Source: an uncultured Clostridia bacterium
GTDB taxonomy: Bacteria > Bacillota > Clostridia > Christensenellales > UBA1242
Length of the DNA: 54,294 nucleotides
Reading direction: 5' to 3'
Assembly (NCBI GenBank): GCA_934772445.1
Contig: CAKVMJ010000004.1
Coordinates: forward strand, 1-54,294
The notes beneath the pieces are model-generated. The model did no database searches. It was given only the letters and a program-made list of their open reading frames with translations, and had not been told where the DNA came from. The position numbers were made by a program, and so were the translations under genes. Of this stretch, positions 32,384 through 40,341 are shown piece after piece. Every line of letters starts with the position of its first letter. The stretch's first letter is position 1.

Positions 32384-34112
32384 TAAGGCGTTATTTAAAC
32401 AATCGGCAAAAGCAAATGGAATAATGTGGGCAATAATAACATTTGCAGTTTGCTTTATGCTAGCATCGGTTATGCTTATTTCTGGTAGTGGAAATATTGC
32501 AGAATTAAAAAATGGAATTAGTAATACTATTATGGAAAGTTCGATAGATGCCGAACTTGAAAATAGGTCTATAGATTATTATATGTTATCCTCAAATGGA
32601 TTAAGTAAGTTTGATACATATTTTGTTAAATCTTATACAGAAGTTGGAACTTATGCCACATTGTATTATCAATACTTAGCTGGTACAATCACAGAAGAAC
32701 CAGAGGCTCAAACAGAAGGTGCGATGGTTTATAAAATGGCGATGCAAGAATGGTTATCTAAAAAACCTACCACTTCTGATGCAGAATTGTTAAATGCTTG
32801 GAATTTAATGCAACCAAAACCAGATGCTGTGGCTTATAAAATGGCGATAGATAAACTAACCACTTATGCCGAAACTATCGCTGAAGCTAGAGGTTATGAA
32901 AAAGATAGTATTCAAGCAGAAGAATTAAAGGGTGTTATATTTTATGTTTTAAATCCAAATGGACAATTTGATGATTTTTATTTGGAAAATGAAACCACTG
33001 CTCCAAGTTATGATTTAACCACAATTCAAACTATGTCGAAAGAAGAGAGAGCAGAATATATTAGTGGCTATGCAAAAGTTAATTCAACCATATTTATGGC
33101 TGGAAATATGATTAAGCAAGATAACATTGATAAAATCGTTGACCAATTGAAGAGCTTTAAAATCACACAAGAAGATTACAAAGCTTTGGGTTATCAGAAA
33201 ATGGTTGATGGCGAAATGCAAACCGTTTCAAAATATACTGGAAAAACTGGTTATGAATATATGAAAAATCTGGGCAATGATGCTTTGCTTGATTTCATTG
33301 CAAGATTTAATGATAAAGTTGAAAAATTACCTTCAGATTTAACAGAAGCCGAACTTCAAACTAGAAAAGTTGAAATAGCAAATGAAGTTGCAGGCGATGT
33401 TACAAGCAGTATCTTATCTGAAATGCCAGAGAAAGTTTCTAAGGCTTTAAGAGAACTTGGAGAAATGGATTTATATAGTATGATTGTTGGTTCAATCTTC
33501 TTCAAAATGGCTGGATTATTATTACCAATTATTTATATGATAATGGTTGCAAATAACTTAGTTGCTGGTCAAGTTGATAGCGGTTCTATGGCATATATTT
33601 TATCAACATCAACAAAAAGAAAACAAGTAATATTTACTCAAGCGGTTTACTTGGTAAGTTCATTATTCGCAATGTTTGCTTTAACCACAGTTACAAGTTT
33701 AATTTGTTTAAGTACACTTGAAGCTGGAACAGTTTCTTTAACTTACTCGGATTTAATTCTTCTAAACTTAGGTGCATTTATTGTAATGTTTGCAATGAGC
33801 GGAATTTCATTCCTTGCTTCTTGTTGGTTTAATAGAAGTAAATATTCAATGAGTATTGGTGGCGGACTTAATATGTTCTTCTTAGTATCCACAATGCTTG
33901 GATTATTTGGTTCTAAAGTATTACCAAGTGTTATTAGATTGGAATCATTAAATTTCTTTAATTATTGTTCTGTTATAAGTTTATTTGATGTAATCTCTAT
34001 TCTTGATGGCTCGTTAACATTCTTATGGAAATTTGCTATTTTAATTGCTATTGGCGTGGCTTGTTATGTGGTAGGCGGAATTAAATTTAAGAAGAAAGAT
34101 TTACCATTGTAA
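32376..34112 (+). CDS. ABC-2 type permease (578 aa)
   Basis: One N-terminal membrane helix (about 15-38) is followed by an extracellular region of about 330 residues, then five or six helices in the last 200 residues (from about 370). This large-loop layout is known from ABC-2 exporters of peptides, lipids or antibiotics. AAGGAG precedes the ATG. It is the membrane partner of the two upstream ATPases and is presumably controlled by the divergent TetR protein. The substrate is not predictable. Confidence 0.85.
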   Translation: MFSKALFKQSAKANGIMWAIITFAVCFMLASVMLISGSGNIAELKNGISNTIMESSIDAELENRSIDYYMLSSNGLSKFDTYFVKSYTEVGTYATLYYQYLAGTITEEPEAQTEGAMVYKMAMQEWLSKKPTTSDAELLNAWNLMQPKPDAVAYKMAIDKLTTYAETIAEARGYEKDSIQAEELKGVIFYVLNPNGQFDDFYLENETTAPSYDLTTIQTMSKEERAEYISGYAKVNSTIFMAGNMIKQDNIDKIVDQLKSFKITQEDYKALGYQKMVDGEMQTVSKYTGKTGYEYMKNLGNDALLDFIARFNDKVEKLPSDLTEAELQTRKVEIANEVAGDVTSSILSEMPEKVSKALRELGEMDLYSMIVGSIFFKMAGLLLPIIYMIMVANNLVAGQVDSGSMAYILSTSTKRKQVIFTQAVYLVSSLFAMFALTTVTSLICLSTLEAGTVSLTYSDLILLNLGAFIVMFAMSGISFLASCWFNRSKYSMSIGGGLNMFFLVSTMLGLFGSKVLPSVIRLESLNFFNYCSVISLFDVISILDGSLTFLWKFAILIAIGVACYVVGGIKFKKKDLPL

Positions 34113-34118
34113 TAAATC

Positions 34119-34170
34119 TAAAATCCATAATTTAAAAATATTGGAAAATATTAAAAGTTGTGGATTTTTT
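34119..34170 (+). terminator. Terminator of the ABC exporter operon
   Basis: AAAATCCATAA pairs with TTGTGGATTTT, enclosing an inner AATATT / AATATT hairpin, with T-run. Confidence 0.75.
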
Positions 34171-34219
34171 GTTATAATATATAATTGTAAACTAATAAAA
34201 TTTATGATAAACTAATAGT

Positions 34220-35194
34220 ATGATAGAGAAAAATTTGTTTTTAAGTTCGAAAACTTATAGAGTTGTTTTAAATGATATAAAAAATAAAATGTCAAACCAC
34301 GCATATATGATAATCACAGCAGATTCATATAGGGCAAAACTTTATGCAAAACTTGTTGCTAAGATGTTTTTATGCGAAAAATCTGAAATACCTTGTGGTG
34401 AATGTTTGTCTTGCCAAAAAATTGAGCATAATAACCACGCTGATGTGTTCTATTATCCAAAGGGAGATAAACTAACGGTGGAGGAAAGCCGAAAGATTGT
34501 TAATGATTCATATATTATTCCGCTTGAAGCAGAAAAGAAAATTTTTATAATCGAGAATTTTGATAAAGCCACAATTCAGGCGCAAAATGCTTTATTAAAA
34601 ACTTTAGAAGAACCACCTAAGTATGTAATCTTTATTCTAACTGTGGCAAATGAAAACTTGGTGGTAAACACGGTTAAATCTAGGTCTAAAAAAATAATTG
34701 AACCTTTGCTTGATGAAAAGATTGAAATGCAGGCTTTGGAAGAACTAAAGGTTAAAGATTCGCTTGGTGTTTTATATAGTTCGGGCGGAATTTTAGGTAC
34801 GGCTTTAGAATTATCTAAAAATAAGAACTTACCTAAAATTTTGGATTTAGTGGTGGATATTTTTAAAAATATGAAAAATAGTTCAAATGTTTTAAAATAT
34901 AGTAGTGAGTTTTTAAAATATAAAGAAGATTATCCTTTGATTTTAGAATTAATGCTTCAAACTATTCAAAATATTATGTATGCAAAAACTGATTCAAAAT
35001 TGGTTCAAGGTAAGGGGTATTCGGCAGATTTTATAAAAATGGCAAATGAATATTCGTTTACCACTCTATCTGAAATTGCAGAAAAGATTATTTTTGCAAA
35101 AAAGATGCTTGAAAGTAATTGTAATCCAACAATGGCTGTGGATACATTGCTTATGAGCATATTGGAGGTTAAATATTATGCAAAAAGTTGTTGA
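34220..35194 (+). CDS. holB: DNA polymerase III subunit delta prime
   Basis: The 324-residue protein is a clamp-loader AAA+ subunit. It contains a Cys cluster (LCEKSEIPCGECLSCQKI), the DVFYYPKG segment, KIFIIENFDKATIQAQNALLK and LEEPPKYVIFIL, all typical of HolB. It lacks a good Walker A motif, as expected for delta prime. It ends with UGA, one of only two clear UGA stops, and overlaps yaaT by 17 bases. The gene order holB-yaaT-yabB-rsmI is the conserved Firmicutes arrangement. Confidence 0.9.
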   Translation: MIEKNLFLSSKTYRVVLNDIKNKMSNHAYMIITADSYRAKLYAKLVAKMFLCEKSEIPCGECLSCQKIEHNNHADVFYYPKGDKLTVEESRKIVNDSYIIPLEAEKKIFIIENFDKATIQAQNALLKTLEEPPKYVIFILTVANENLVVNTVKSRSKKIIEPLLDEKIEMQALEELKVKDSLGVLYSSGGILGTALELSKNKNLPKILDLVVDIFKNMKNSSNVLKYSSEFLKYKEDYPLILELMLQTIQNIMYAKTDSKLVQGKGYSADFIKMANEYSFTTLSEIAEKIIFAKKMLESNCNPTMAVDTLLMSILEVKYYAKSC

Positions 35195-35999
35195 TATAAG
35201 ATTTAAAAAGAATGGTAAGGGGTTTACTTTTTTAGTTGGCGATTTAGATTTGAAATTGGGCGATAATGTTGTTGTTGAAACTCAAAGAGGCATAGAACTT
35301 GGCGAAGTTTGCAAAGGAATATATGAAGTTTCAGATAATGAAGAACACGCTAAAGTTTTAAGAAAAGCCACAAAAGAAGATGTTGAGAAAGCAGAAAAAC
35401 TTCTAGAAAAAAGAGAGAGCGTTTGGGAAACTGCCGATAGTTATATTAAAAAATTGAATTTAGATATGAAACTTGTTGATGTGGAATTTACATTAGATAA
35501 TTCAAAAGTAATAATAAGTTTTGTATGCGAAGATAGGGTGGATTTTAGAGAACTTGTTAAAGAACTTGCCACTGCGTTAAAACAAAGAGTGGAGTTAAGA
35601 CAAATTGGTATTAGAGATCAGGCAAGAATTGTTGGCGGAATTGGTGTTTGTGGCAAGGAATGTTGCTGTAAACAATTCTTAAATGATTTTGATAAAGTTT
35701 CAATTAAAATGGCTAAAACCCAAGGCTTATCATTAAATCCAACAAAAATAAGTGGTGCTTGCGGAAGATTAATGTGTTGTTTGGCTTATGAAAACGACCT
35801 TTATAGTGAGGCGGAAAAAGTTATGCCTAAAATTAATACAAAAGTTCAAACTGTAGAAGGTGAGGGCGTTGTTGTATTTAATAACTTATTGAAACGAACT
35901 GTAACAGTTAAATTTGATAAAGACAACGATGTTAAAACTATAGAATATAACTTAGAAGATATAAAATTTGAAAAGAAGAAACCCGAAGGAAAAAATTAA
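35178..35999 (+). CDS. yaaT: PSP1-domain protein YaaT (RicT-like)
   Basis: The 273-residue protein has the PSP1 domain with its invariant Cys motifs GVCGKECCCKQF and CGRLMCCLAYE, which in B. subtilis RicT help bind iron-sulfur clusters of the RicAFT complex acting with RNase Y. GGAGG precedes the ATG. It lies between holB and the yabB methyltransferase as in other Firmicutes; the yabA gene usually found here is absent. Confidence 0.92.
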   Translation: MQKVVDIRFKKNGKGFTFLVGDLDLKLGDNVVVETQRGIELGEVCKGIYEVSDNEEHAKVLRKATKEDVEKAEKLLEKRESVWETADSYIKKLNLDMKLVDVEFTLDNSKVIISFVCEDRVDFRELVKELATALKQRVELRQIGIRDQARIVGGIGVCGKECCCKQFLNDFDKVSIKMAKTQGLSLNPTKISGACGRLMCCLAYENDLYSEAEKVMPKINTKVQTVEGEGVVVFNNLLKRTVTVKFDKDNDVKTIEYNLEDIKFEKKKPEGKN

Positions 36000-36002
36000 A
36001 GT

Positions 36003-36671
36003 ATGGATTTATTGAAAGATAATGAAAGATTAGATGATTTGCAAATCAATAATCTTTATATAATTCAAAATCCGAATGGATATTGCTTTACTTCCGATGC
36101 GGTTAGGCTTGCGAACTTTGCCACTGTTAAAAATGGCGGTGTGGTTGTGGATTTATGCAGTGGAAGCGGAGTTGTTGGGATTTTAGTTAGCGCTAAGAAT
36201 AGGGTTAAGAAAACATATTTTGTGGAGTTGCAAGAAAACTTAGCGGATATGTGTAGAAGAACGATTAAATATAATCATCTTGAAAATGATATGGAAGTTT
36301 TAACAGGTGATTTAAAACACGCATATAGAAATCTAGGCGAAGGATTTGCAGATACGATTGTTTGTAATCCTCCATATTTTAAGAAAAATGAAAAAACTCT
36401 AGTTAACGAAAGCACGGAGAAAGCTATTGCAAGGCACGAGATTTCCACAAATTTAGATGAGATTGTGGAAAGTGCTAGTAGGCTTATAAAATATGGTGGA
36501 AAGTTTTATATAGTTAATAAAGAAGATAGATTGGTTGAAGTTTTTTTATCGTTGAAAAAATACAATTTTGAACCAAAAATTTTAAAAATAGAAAAAGCAA
36601 AAGGAAGTAATATAATTTTAGTTGGAGCTGTTTATAAAGGAAAAAGCGGAATTAAAATTATAGTGGAATAG
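36003..36671 (+). CDS. yabB: tRNA1(Val) (adenine-N6)-methyltransferase-like protein
   Basis: This 222-residue SAM-dependent methyltransferase has the motif I segment VVDLCSGSGVVGI and the N6-adenine motif CNPPYF (about 121-126). Together with its place between yaaT and rsmI this matches YabB/TrmN6, which methylates adenine 37 of tRNA-Val in E. coli. The start lies three bases after yaaT, so initiation probably depends on coupling; no separate strong RBS is seen. Confidence 0.85.
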   Translation: MDLLKDNERLDDLQINNLYIIQNPNGYCFTSDAVRLANFATVKNGGVVVDLCSGSGVVGILVSAKNRVKKTYFVELQENLADMCRRTIKYNHLENDMEVLTGDLKHAYRNLGEGFADTIVCNPPYFKKNEKTLVNESTEKAIARHEISTNLDEIVESASRLIKYGGKFYIVNKEDRLVEVFLSLKKYNFEPKILKIEKAKGSNIILVGAVYKGKSGIKIIVE

Positions 36672-36672
36672 T

Positions 36673-37464
36673 ATGTTATATTTAGTGGCAACACCGATTG
36701 GAAATTTAAAAGATTTTTCATTTAGAGCGGTGGAGACTTTAAATTCAGTTGAATATATCTTATGTGAGGATACTCGTACGAGTCTGGTTTTGCTTAATAA
36801 TTATGAGATTAAAAAACCATTATATTCTTATCATAAATTCAATGAAAAAGAAAAAGTGGATAAGATTATAAGGGATTTGAAAGAAGGCAAAGATATTGCG
36901 TTAATTTCAGATGCTGGTATGCCGGGAATTTCTGATCCGGGAAATATCCTTGTAAATGAATGTATTAAAAATAATATTGAATATACGGTTGTATCAGGAG
37001 CGAGTGCGTTTGTAAATGCTTTTGTTATGTCGGGTTTAACTCCTCCTTTTACTTTTATTGGTTTTTTGCCAAATAAGAAAATAGATATTGAAAATCTTTT
37101 AACACCTTTTAAAAACATTCAAACAAACTTAATTTTCTATGTTTCACCACATAGTTTGGAAAAAGATATGAAAAATCTTTATGAGATATTTGGAGATAGA
37201 AAGTTTGTTGCGGTTAGAGAAATTAGTAAAAAATTTGAAGAAAAGATTTTTGGTATTTTAAAAGATGGATATCTGGGATTAAATAAAGGTGAATTTGTTT
37301 TAATTTTAGAAAAACCAGCAATAGAAATAAAAAAAGATATTCCAATTGAAGAGGAATATAAGATATTAATTGATGGCGGAATGGATAAAAATGAAGCCAT
37401 AAAAAAGCTTGCAAAAGATAGAAACTTAAAGAAAAACGATGTTTATAAACTGTTCTTCAATTAA
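36673..37464 (+). CDS. rsmI: 16S rRNA (cytidine(1402)-2'-O)-methyltransferase
   Basis: The 263-residue tetrapyrrole-methylase-fold protein begins with LYLVATPIGNLKD and contains CEDTRTS and ALISDAGMPGISDPG, all signatures of RsmI. The protein methylates the ribosomal P-site cytidine 1402. It is adjacent to yabB with only one base between stop and start. Length and motifs are canonical. Confidence 0.95.
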   Translation: MLYLVATPIGNLKDFSFRAVETLNSVEYILCEDTRTSLVLLNNYEIKKPLYSYHKFNEKEKVDKIIRDLKEGKDIALISDAGMPGISDPGNILVNECIKNNIEYTVVSGASAFVNAFVMSGLTPPFTFIGFLPNKKIDIENLLTPFKNIQTNLIFYVSPHSLEKDMKNLYEIFGDRKFVAVREISKKFEEKIFGILKDGYLGLNKGEFVLILEKPAIEIKKDIPIEEEYKILIDGGMDKNEAIKKLAKDRNLKKNDVYKLFFN

Positions 37465-37481
37465 ATTGGGTTTGCTAAGCC

Positions 37482-37510
37482 TTTACATTTATAAAAAAAT
37501 GTGATATAAT
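37482..37510 (+). promoter_or_regulatory. Promoter of the CNNM/CorC-type gene
   Basis: TTTACA (37482-37487), a 17-base spacer and TATAAT (37505-37510). Confidence 0.8.
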
Positions 37511-37521
37511 ATTTAGACATA

Positions 37522-37560
37522 TTGGGGACAAAATTATACTAAACCCCATTTTGTAAGGAG
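37522..37560 (+). promoter_or_regulatory. Possible H-type pseudoknot abutting the RBS
   Basis: In the short leader, GGGG (37524-37527) can pair with CCCC (37544-37547), and ACAAAAT (37528-37534) with ATTTTGT (37548-37554). The arms interleave (first, second, first, second), which is the order of an H-type pseudoknot. The last arm ends directly before the AAGGAG RBS (37555-37560), so folding could affect translation. Confidence 0.5.
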
Positions 37561-37566
37561 TAAAAA

Positions 37567-38946
37567 GTGGTACCTCTCTCGCGATTTTTAAATAGTTTAA
37601 ATTTCTTTTCAGGACAAAATATTGGTCTTATATTAGGCATGGTTGTTCTGATAATGTTCTCGGCGTTTTTCTCTGCTAGTGAAACAGCTTATTCAACAAG
37701 TAATCTAATTAGGCTAAGAAATTATGCAGATGATAATGTTAAGGGGGCAAGAAGGGCTTTAAGAATTTCGGAAAATTATGATAAAACTTTATCAACGATT
37801 TTAGTTGGCAATAACCTTGTTAATATAGCAAGTACAACTATTGCTGCGTTCTTATTCTCAAATATGATTTCTAATCCAACATTGGCTAATGTTTTAAACA
37901 CAGTTGTGATGACAATCTTAATTCTAATTTTTGGTGAAATTTTGCCAAAGAGTTTAGCTAAAAACAATCCTGAAACTGTGGCATTAAAATTTTCAGGCAT
38001 TATGAGATTTATGATTATTATTCTAACACCAATTTCATTCTTTTTCACAAAGTTGCAAAAAGGTGTTGTAAAACAAAAGAAATCTAACCAAGAAAAATTA
38101 CCAACAGTTACGGAAGATGAGCTTGAAACAATTATTGATACAATGGAAGAAGAAGGCGTTATTAATAGTGATGATGCAGATTTATTCCAAAGTGTGTTAT
38201 CTATAAATGAAAAAACGGCTTATGATATTATGACTCCAAGAGTTGATGTTTCGGCTATAGAAAAAAGTGAAAGTTTTGAAAACATTAGAAAAATGTTTGA
38301 AGAAACAAAATTTTCTCGTTTACCAGTTTACTTAGATGATATAGACCATATTGTGGGTATTATAAATATTAAAGATTTCTATCCAAAACTTTTCACAAAA
38401 GCAGAATTCAAAATTGATGATATTATTACCGAACCTATATATTTAAATGAAAATGTTAAGGTTGATGATATTATTAGGCAAATGCAATCTGAAAAGAAAC
38501 ATATGGGTATTGTTTTAGATGAATATGGCGGAACAAGTGGTATTGTTTGTTTGGAAGATGCTTTGGAAACAATGGTGGGCGAAATTTATGATGAACATGA
38601 TGAAGAAGAAGCAGAAGAAATGATAACTAAAACAGATAATAACGAATATGTTGTTGATGCTGAAATGGAATTAAAAGATTTATTTGATATGCTTGAAATT
38701 GAAGATGTTCCAGATTCACAATATACAACAATTGGTGGTTTCTTATATGAATTATCTGCCGAAAATTTACCAAAGGAAAACCAAGAATTTGTGGTTGATT
38801 CAATAGACCAAATTCACGATGAAAAAACTGGTGAATACTTTGAAAAAGCAGTTAAAATTCATTTTGTAATTATTGAAGTTGAAGATAAGAGAATAAGAAG
38901 AGTTAAAGTTACAGTAGATTACGGAGAACTTAAGAAAAGTGAATAA
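37567..38946 (+). CDS. CNNM/CBS-domain membrane protein (HlyC/CorC family)
   Basis: The start is GTG at 37567, six bases after AAGGAG. The 459-residue protein has a CNNM (DUF21) domain of about four helices (residues 15-165). Two CBS domains follow (about 215-335, starting with YDIMTPRVDVSAI and ending near DEYGGTSGIV), then a CorC_HlyC domain (about 365-455). Members are thought to export Mg or act in divalent-cation homeostasis; the older name haemolysin is misleading. Its leader can form a pseudoknot, and a terminator follows, so it is monocistronic. Confidence 0.93.
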   Translation: MVPLSRFLNSLNFFSGQNIGLILGMVVLIMFSAFFSASETAYSTSNLIRLRNYADDNVKGARRALRISENYDKTLSTILVGNNLVNIASTTIAAFLFSNMISNPTLANVLNTVVMTILILIFGEILPKSLAKNNPETVALKFSGIMRFMIIILTPISFFFTKLQKGVVKQKKSNQEKLPTVTEDELETIIDTMEEEGVINSDDADLFQSVLSINEKTAYDIMTPRVDVSAIEKSESFENIRKMFEETKFSRLPVYLDDIDHIVGIINIKDFYPKLFTKAEFKIDDIITEPIYLNENVKVDDIIRQMQSEKKHMGIVLDEYGGTSGIVCLEDALETMVGEIYDEHDEEEAEEMITKTDNNEYVVDAEMELKDLFDMLEIEDVPDSQYTTIGGFLYELSAENLPKENQEFVVDSIDQIHDEKTGEYFEKAVKIHFVIIEVEDKRIRRVKVTVDYGELKKSE

Positions 38947-38976
38947 AAGTGGGATTTAATTCCTGCTTTTTTTTTG
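38947..38976 (+). terminator. Intrinsic terminator
   Basis: AAAAGTGGGA pairs with TCCTGCTTTT, with a run of nine T. Confidence 0.8.
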
Positions 38977-39040
38977 TGAACATTGAATAAATTTGTAAAT
39001 TTGGGTTAAACTTAAAAAATATTTGATTGAAGGAGTTGAA

Positions 39041-40294
39041 ATGAATAAAGTTAATCCATTTTTAGAAAAGAATACAATACCAGTGGATAAATTTGTAAGC
39101 GTTTCGGAATATAGCCCAAAACCTTACGATAAAACTAAAACATCACCATTTACCAAAACAAGAATTATATTATTAAATGGTGCAGAGTTTGAGCAAAATT
39201 GGTTTTTACATCAATTTAATAGAAATTGTAATAACAATGATTTAAGAAGAGAAATAGCATTGATTAGGCGACACGAACAACATCAACAAAAAATAATTTC
39301 AGGTTTAAAACCAATTGATGAAACAGATTTAGAAACAACTATTGCCTATGAACAATTAGCAATAGACCTAACGGCGATTTTAGCAAAACATACAAAAGAT
39401 GATAGAGTTAAAGATGCCTTAAATTTTGCTTTGCTTGAAGATTTTGACCACTTATATAGGTTTGCAAATTTATTAGAAATAGAGCAGGGAATAGATGCAA
39501 ACACTCTAACTGGAGGCTACACAGAGATAACTCCGGGTAGGCCAACTATTACAGAACCAAGACACCCATTTGATGAAATAAATAATCATATATCTGCAGA
39601 AATTGCAGACCCATTCACAAAACTTGTGGTTTCAATAATCACGGCAGGGGAGCAACAAACAATGAATTATTATATGAATATAGCGGGCTTCCATAAAAGT
39701 GAAATTGGTAGAAAACTATATTCAGAAATTGCAATGATAGAAGAACAACATGTAACAGAATATGGTAGTCTTATGGATACCACTTGTTCTTGGCTTGAAA
39801 ATTGGCTTATGCACGAATACACAGAATGTTATCTATATTATTCTTGCTATATTGATGAAACAGATGAATATATAAAAGATATATTCTATCAAAGATATTT
39901 AGAAGAATGTGGACATTTGCAATATGTTGCAAAGTTGCTTTTAAAATATGAGGGCAAACCTTGGCAAGCAGTTTATACTTGCGGAGGAGATTTCCCAGAG
40001 CTGTTGCATTTTGAAAGTAATATAGATTATATTAGAGGAGTTCTTGCTAAAACTATAAATTATACTAGGCTTGCTGATGGTTACGAACTTGTGGAAAAAC
40101 TTCCAGATAAAGCAGATTATTTTAAGTATCAAAAAATGAATATTAAAAAAGCGGAAACATTGCCAAGTCATTTGGTTATTGAAAACCATATCAAGAAGTT
40201 TGGTACAGATTATAGATTTGAAACAAGTTTAAATCCAATAAAAGAATTGCAAGATAGAAAGAAAGATAACACTAATATTGCAAGAAAAAAATAA
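39041..40294 (+). CDS. Ferritin-like protein with two putative di-iron bundles (417 aa)
   Basis: ATG 39041 follows AAGGAG; the upstream in-frame TTG is not needed. The helical protein contains several Glu-x-x-His signatures: EIALIRRHEQH and LLEDFDHLYRF in the first half, EIAMIEEQHVTEYG and YLEECGHLQYV in the second. Each half also has additional Glu-bearing helices (YEQLAIDL, GEQQTMNYYM, HEYTECYLYY). This pattern suggests two four-helix ferritin-like bundles in tandem, able to bind di-iron centres. Its function is not established; peroxide or oxygen reactions are typical for the superfamily. Confidence 0.75.
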   Translation: MNKVNPFLEKNTIPVDKFVSVSEYSPKPYDKTKTSPFTKTRIILLNGAEFEQNWFLHQFNRNCNNNDLRREIALIRRHEQHQQKIISGLKPIDETDLETTIAYEQLAIDLTAILAKHTKDDRVKDALNFALLEDFDHLYRFANLLEIEQGIDANTLTGGYTEITPGRPTITEPRHPFDEINNHISAEIADPFTKLVVSIITAGEQQTMNYYMNIAGFHKSEIGRKLYSEIAMIEEQHVTEYGSLMDTTCSWLENWLMHEYTECYLYYSCYIDETDEYIKDIFYQRYLEECGHLQYVAKLLLKYEGKPWQAVYTCGGDFPELLHFESNIDYIRGVLAKTINYTRLADGYELVEKLPDKADYFKYQKMNIKKAETLPSHLVIENHIKKFGTDYRFETSLNPIKELQDRKKDNTNIARKK

Positions 40295-40296
40295 TA

Positions 40297-40332
40297 AAAA
40301 AACCTTAAGTTTTAATACTTAAGGTTTTTAAT
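40297..40332. terminator. Bidirectional terminator between the ferritin-like gene and tex
   Basis: AAAAACCTTAAG and CTTAAGGTTTTT form a perfect stem usable from both directions. Confidence 0.85.
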
Positions 40333-40341
40333 TTTTAAATA

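Noticed and set aside
37522..37560. Assignment of the pseudoknot as a preQ1 riboswitch
   Set aside because: The A-rich tail and the conserved bases of preQ1-I are not present; only the general pseudoknot order agrees.
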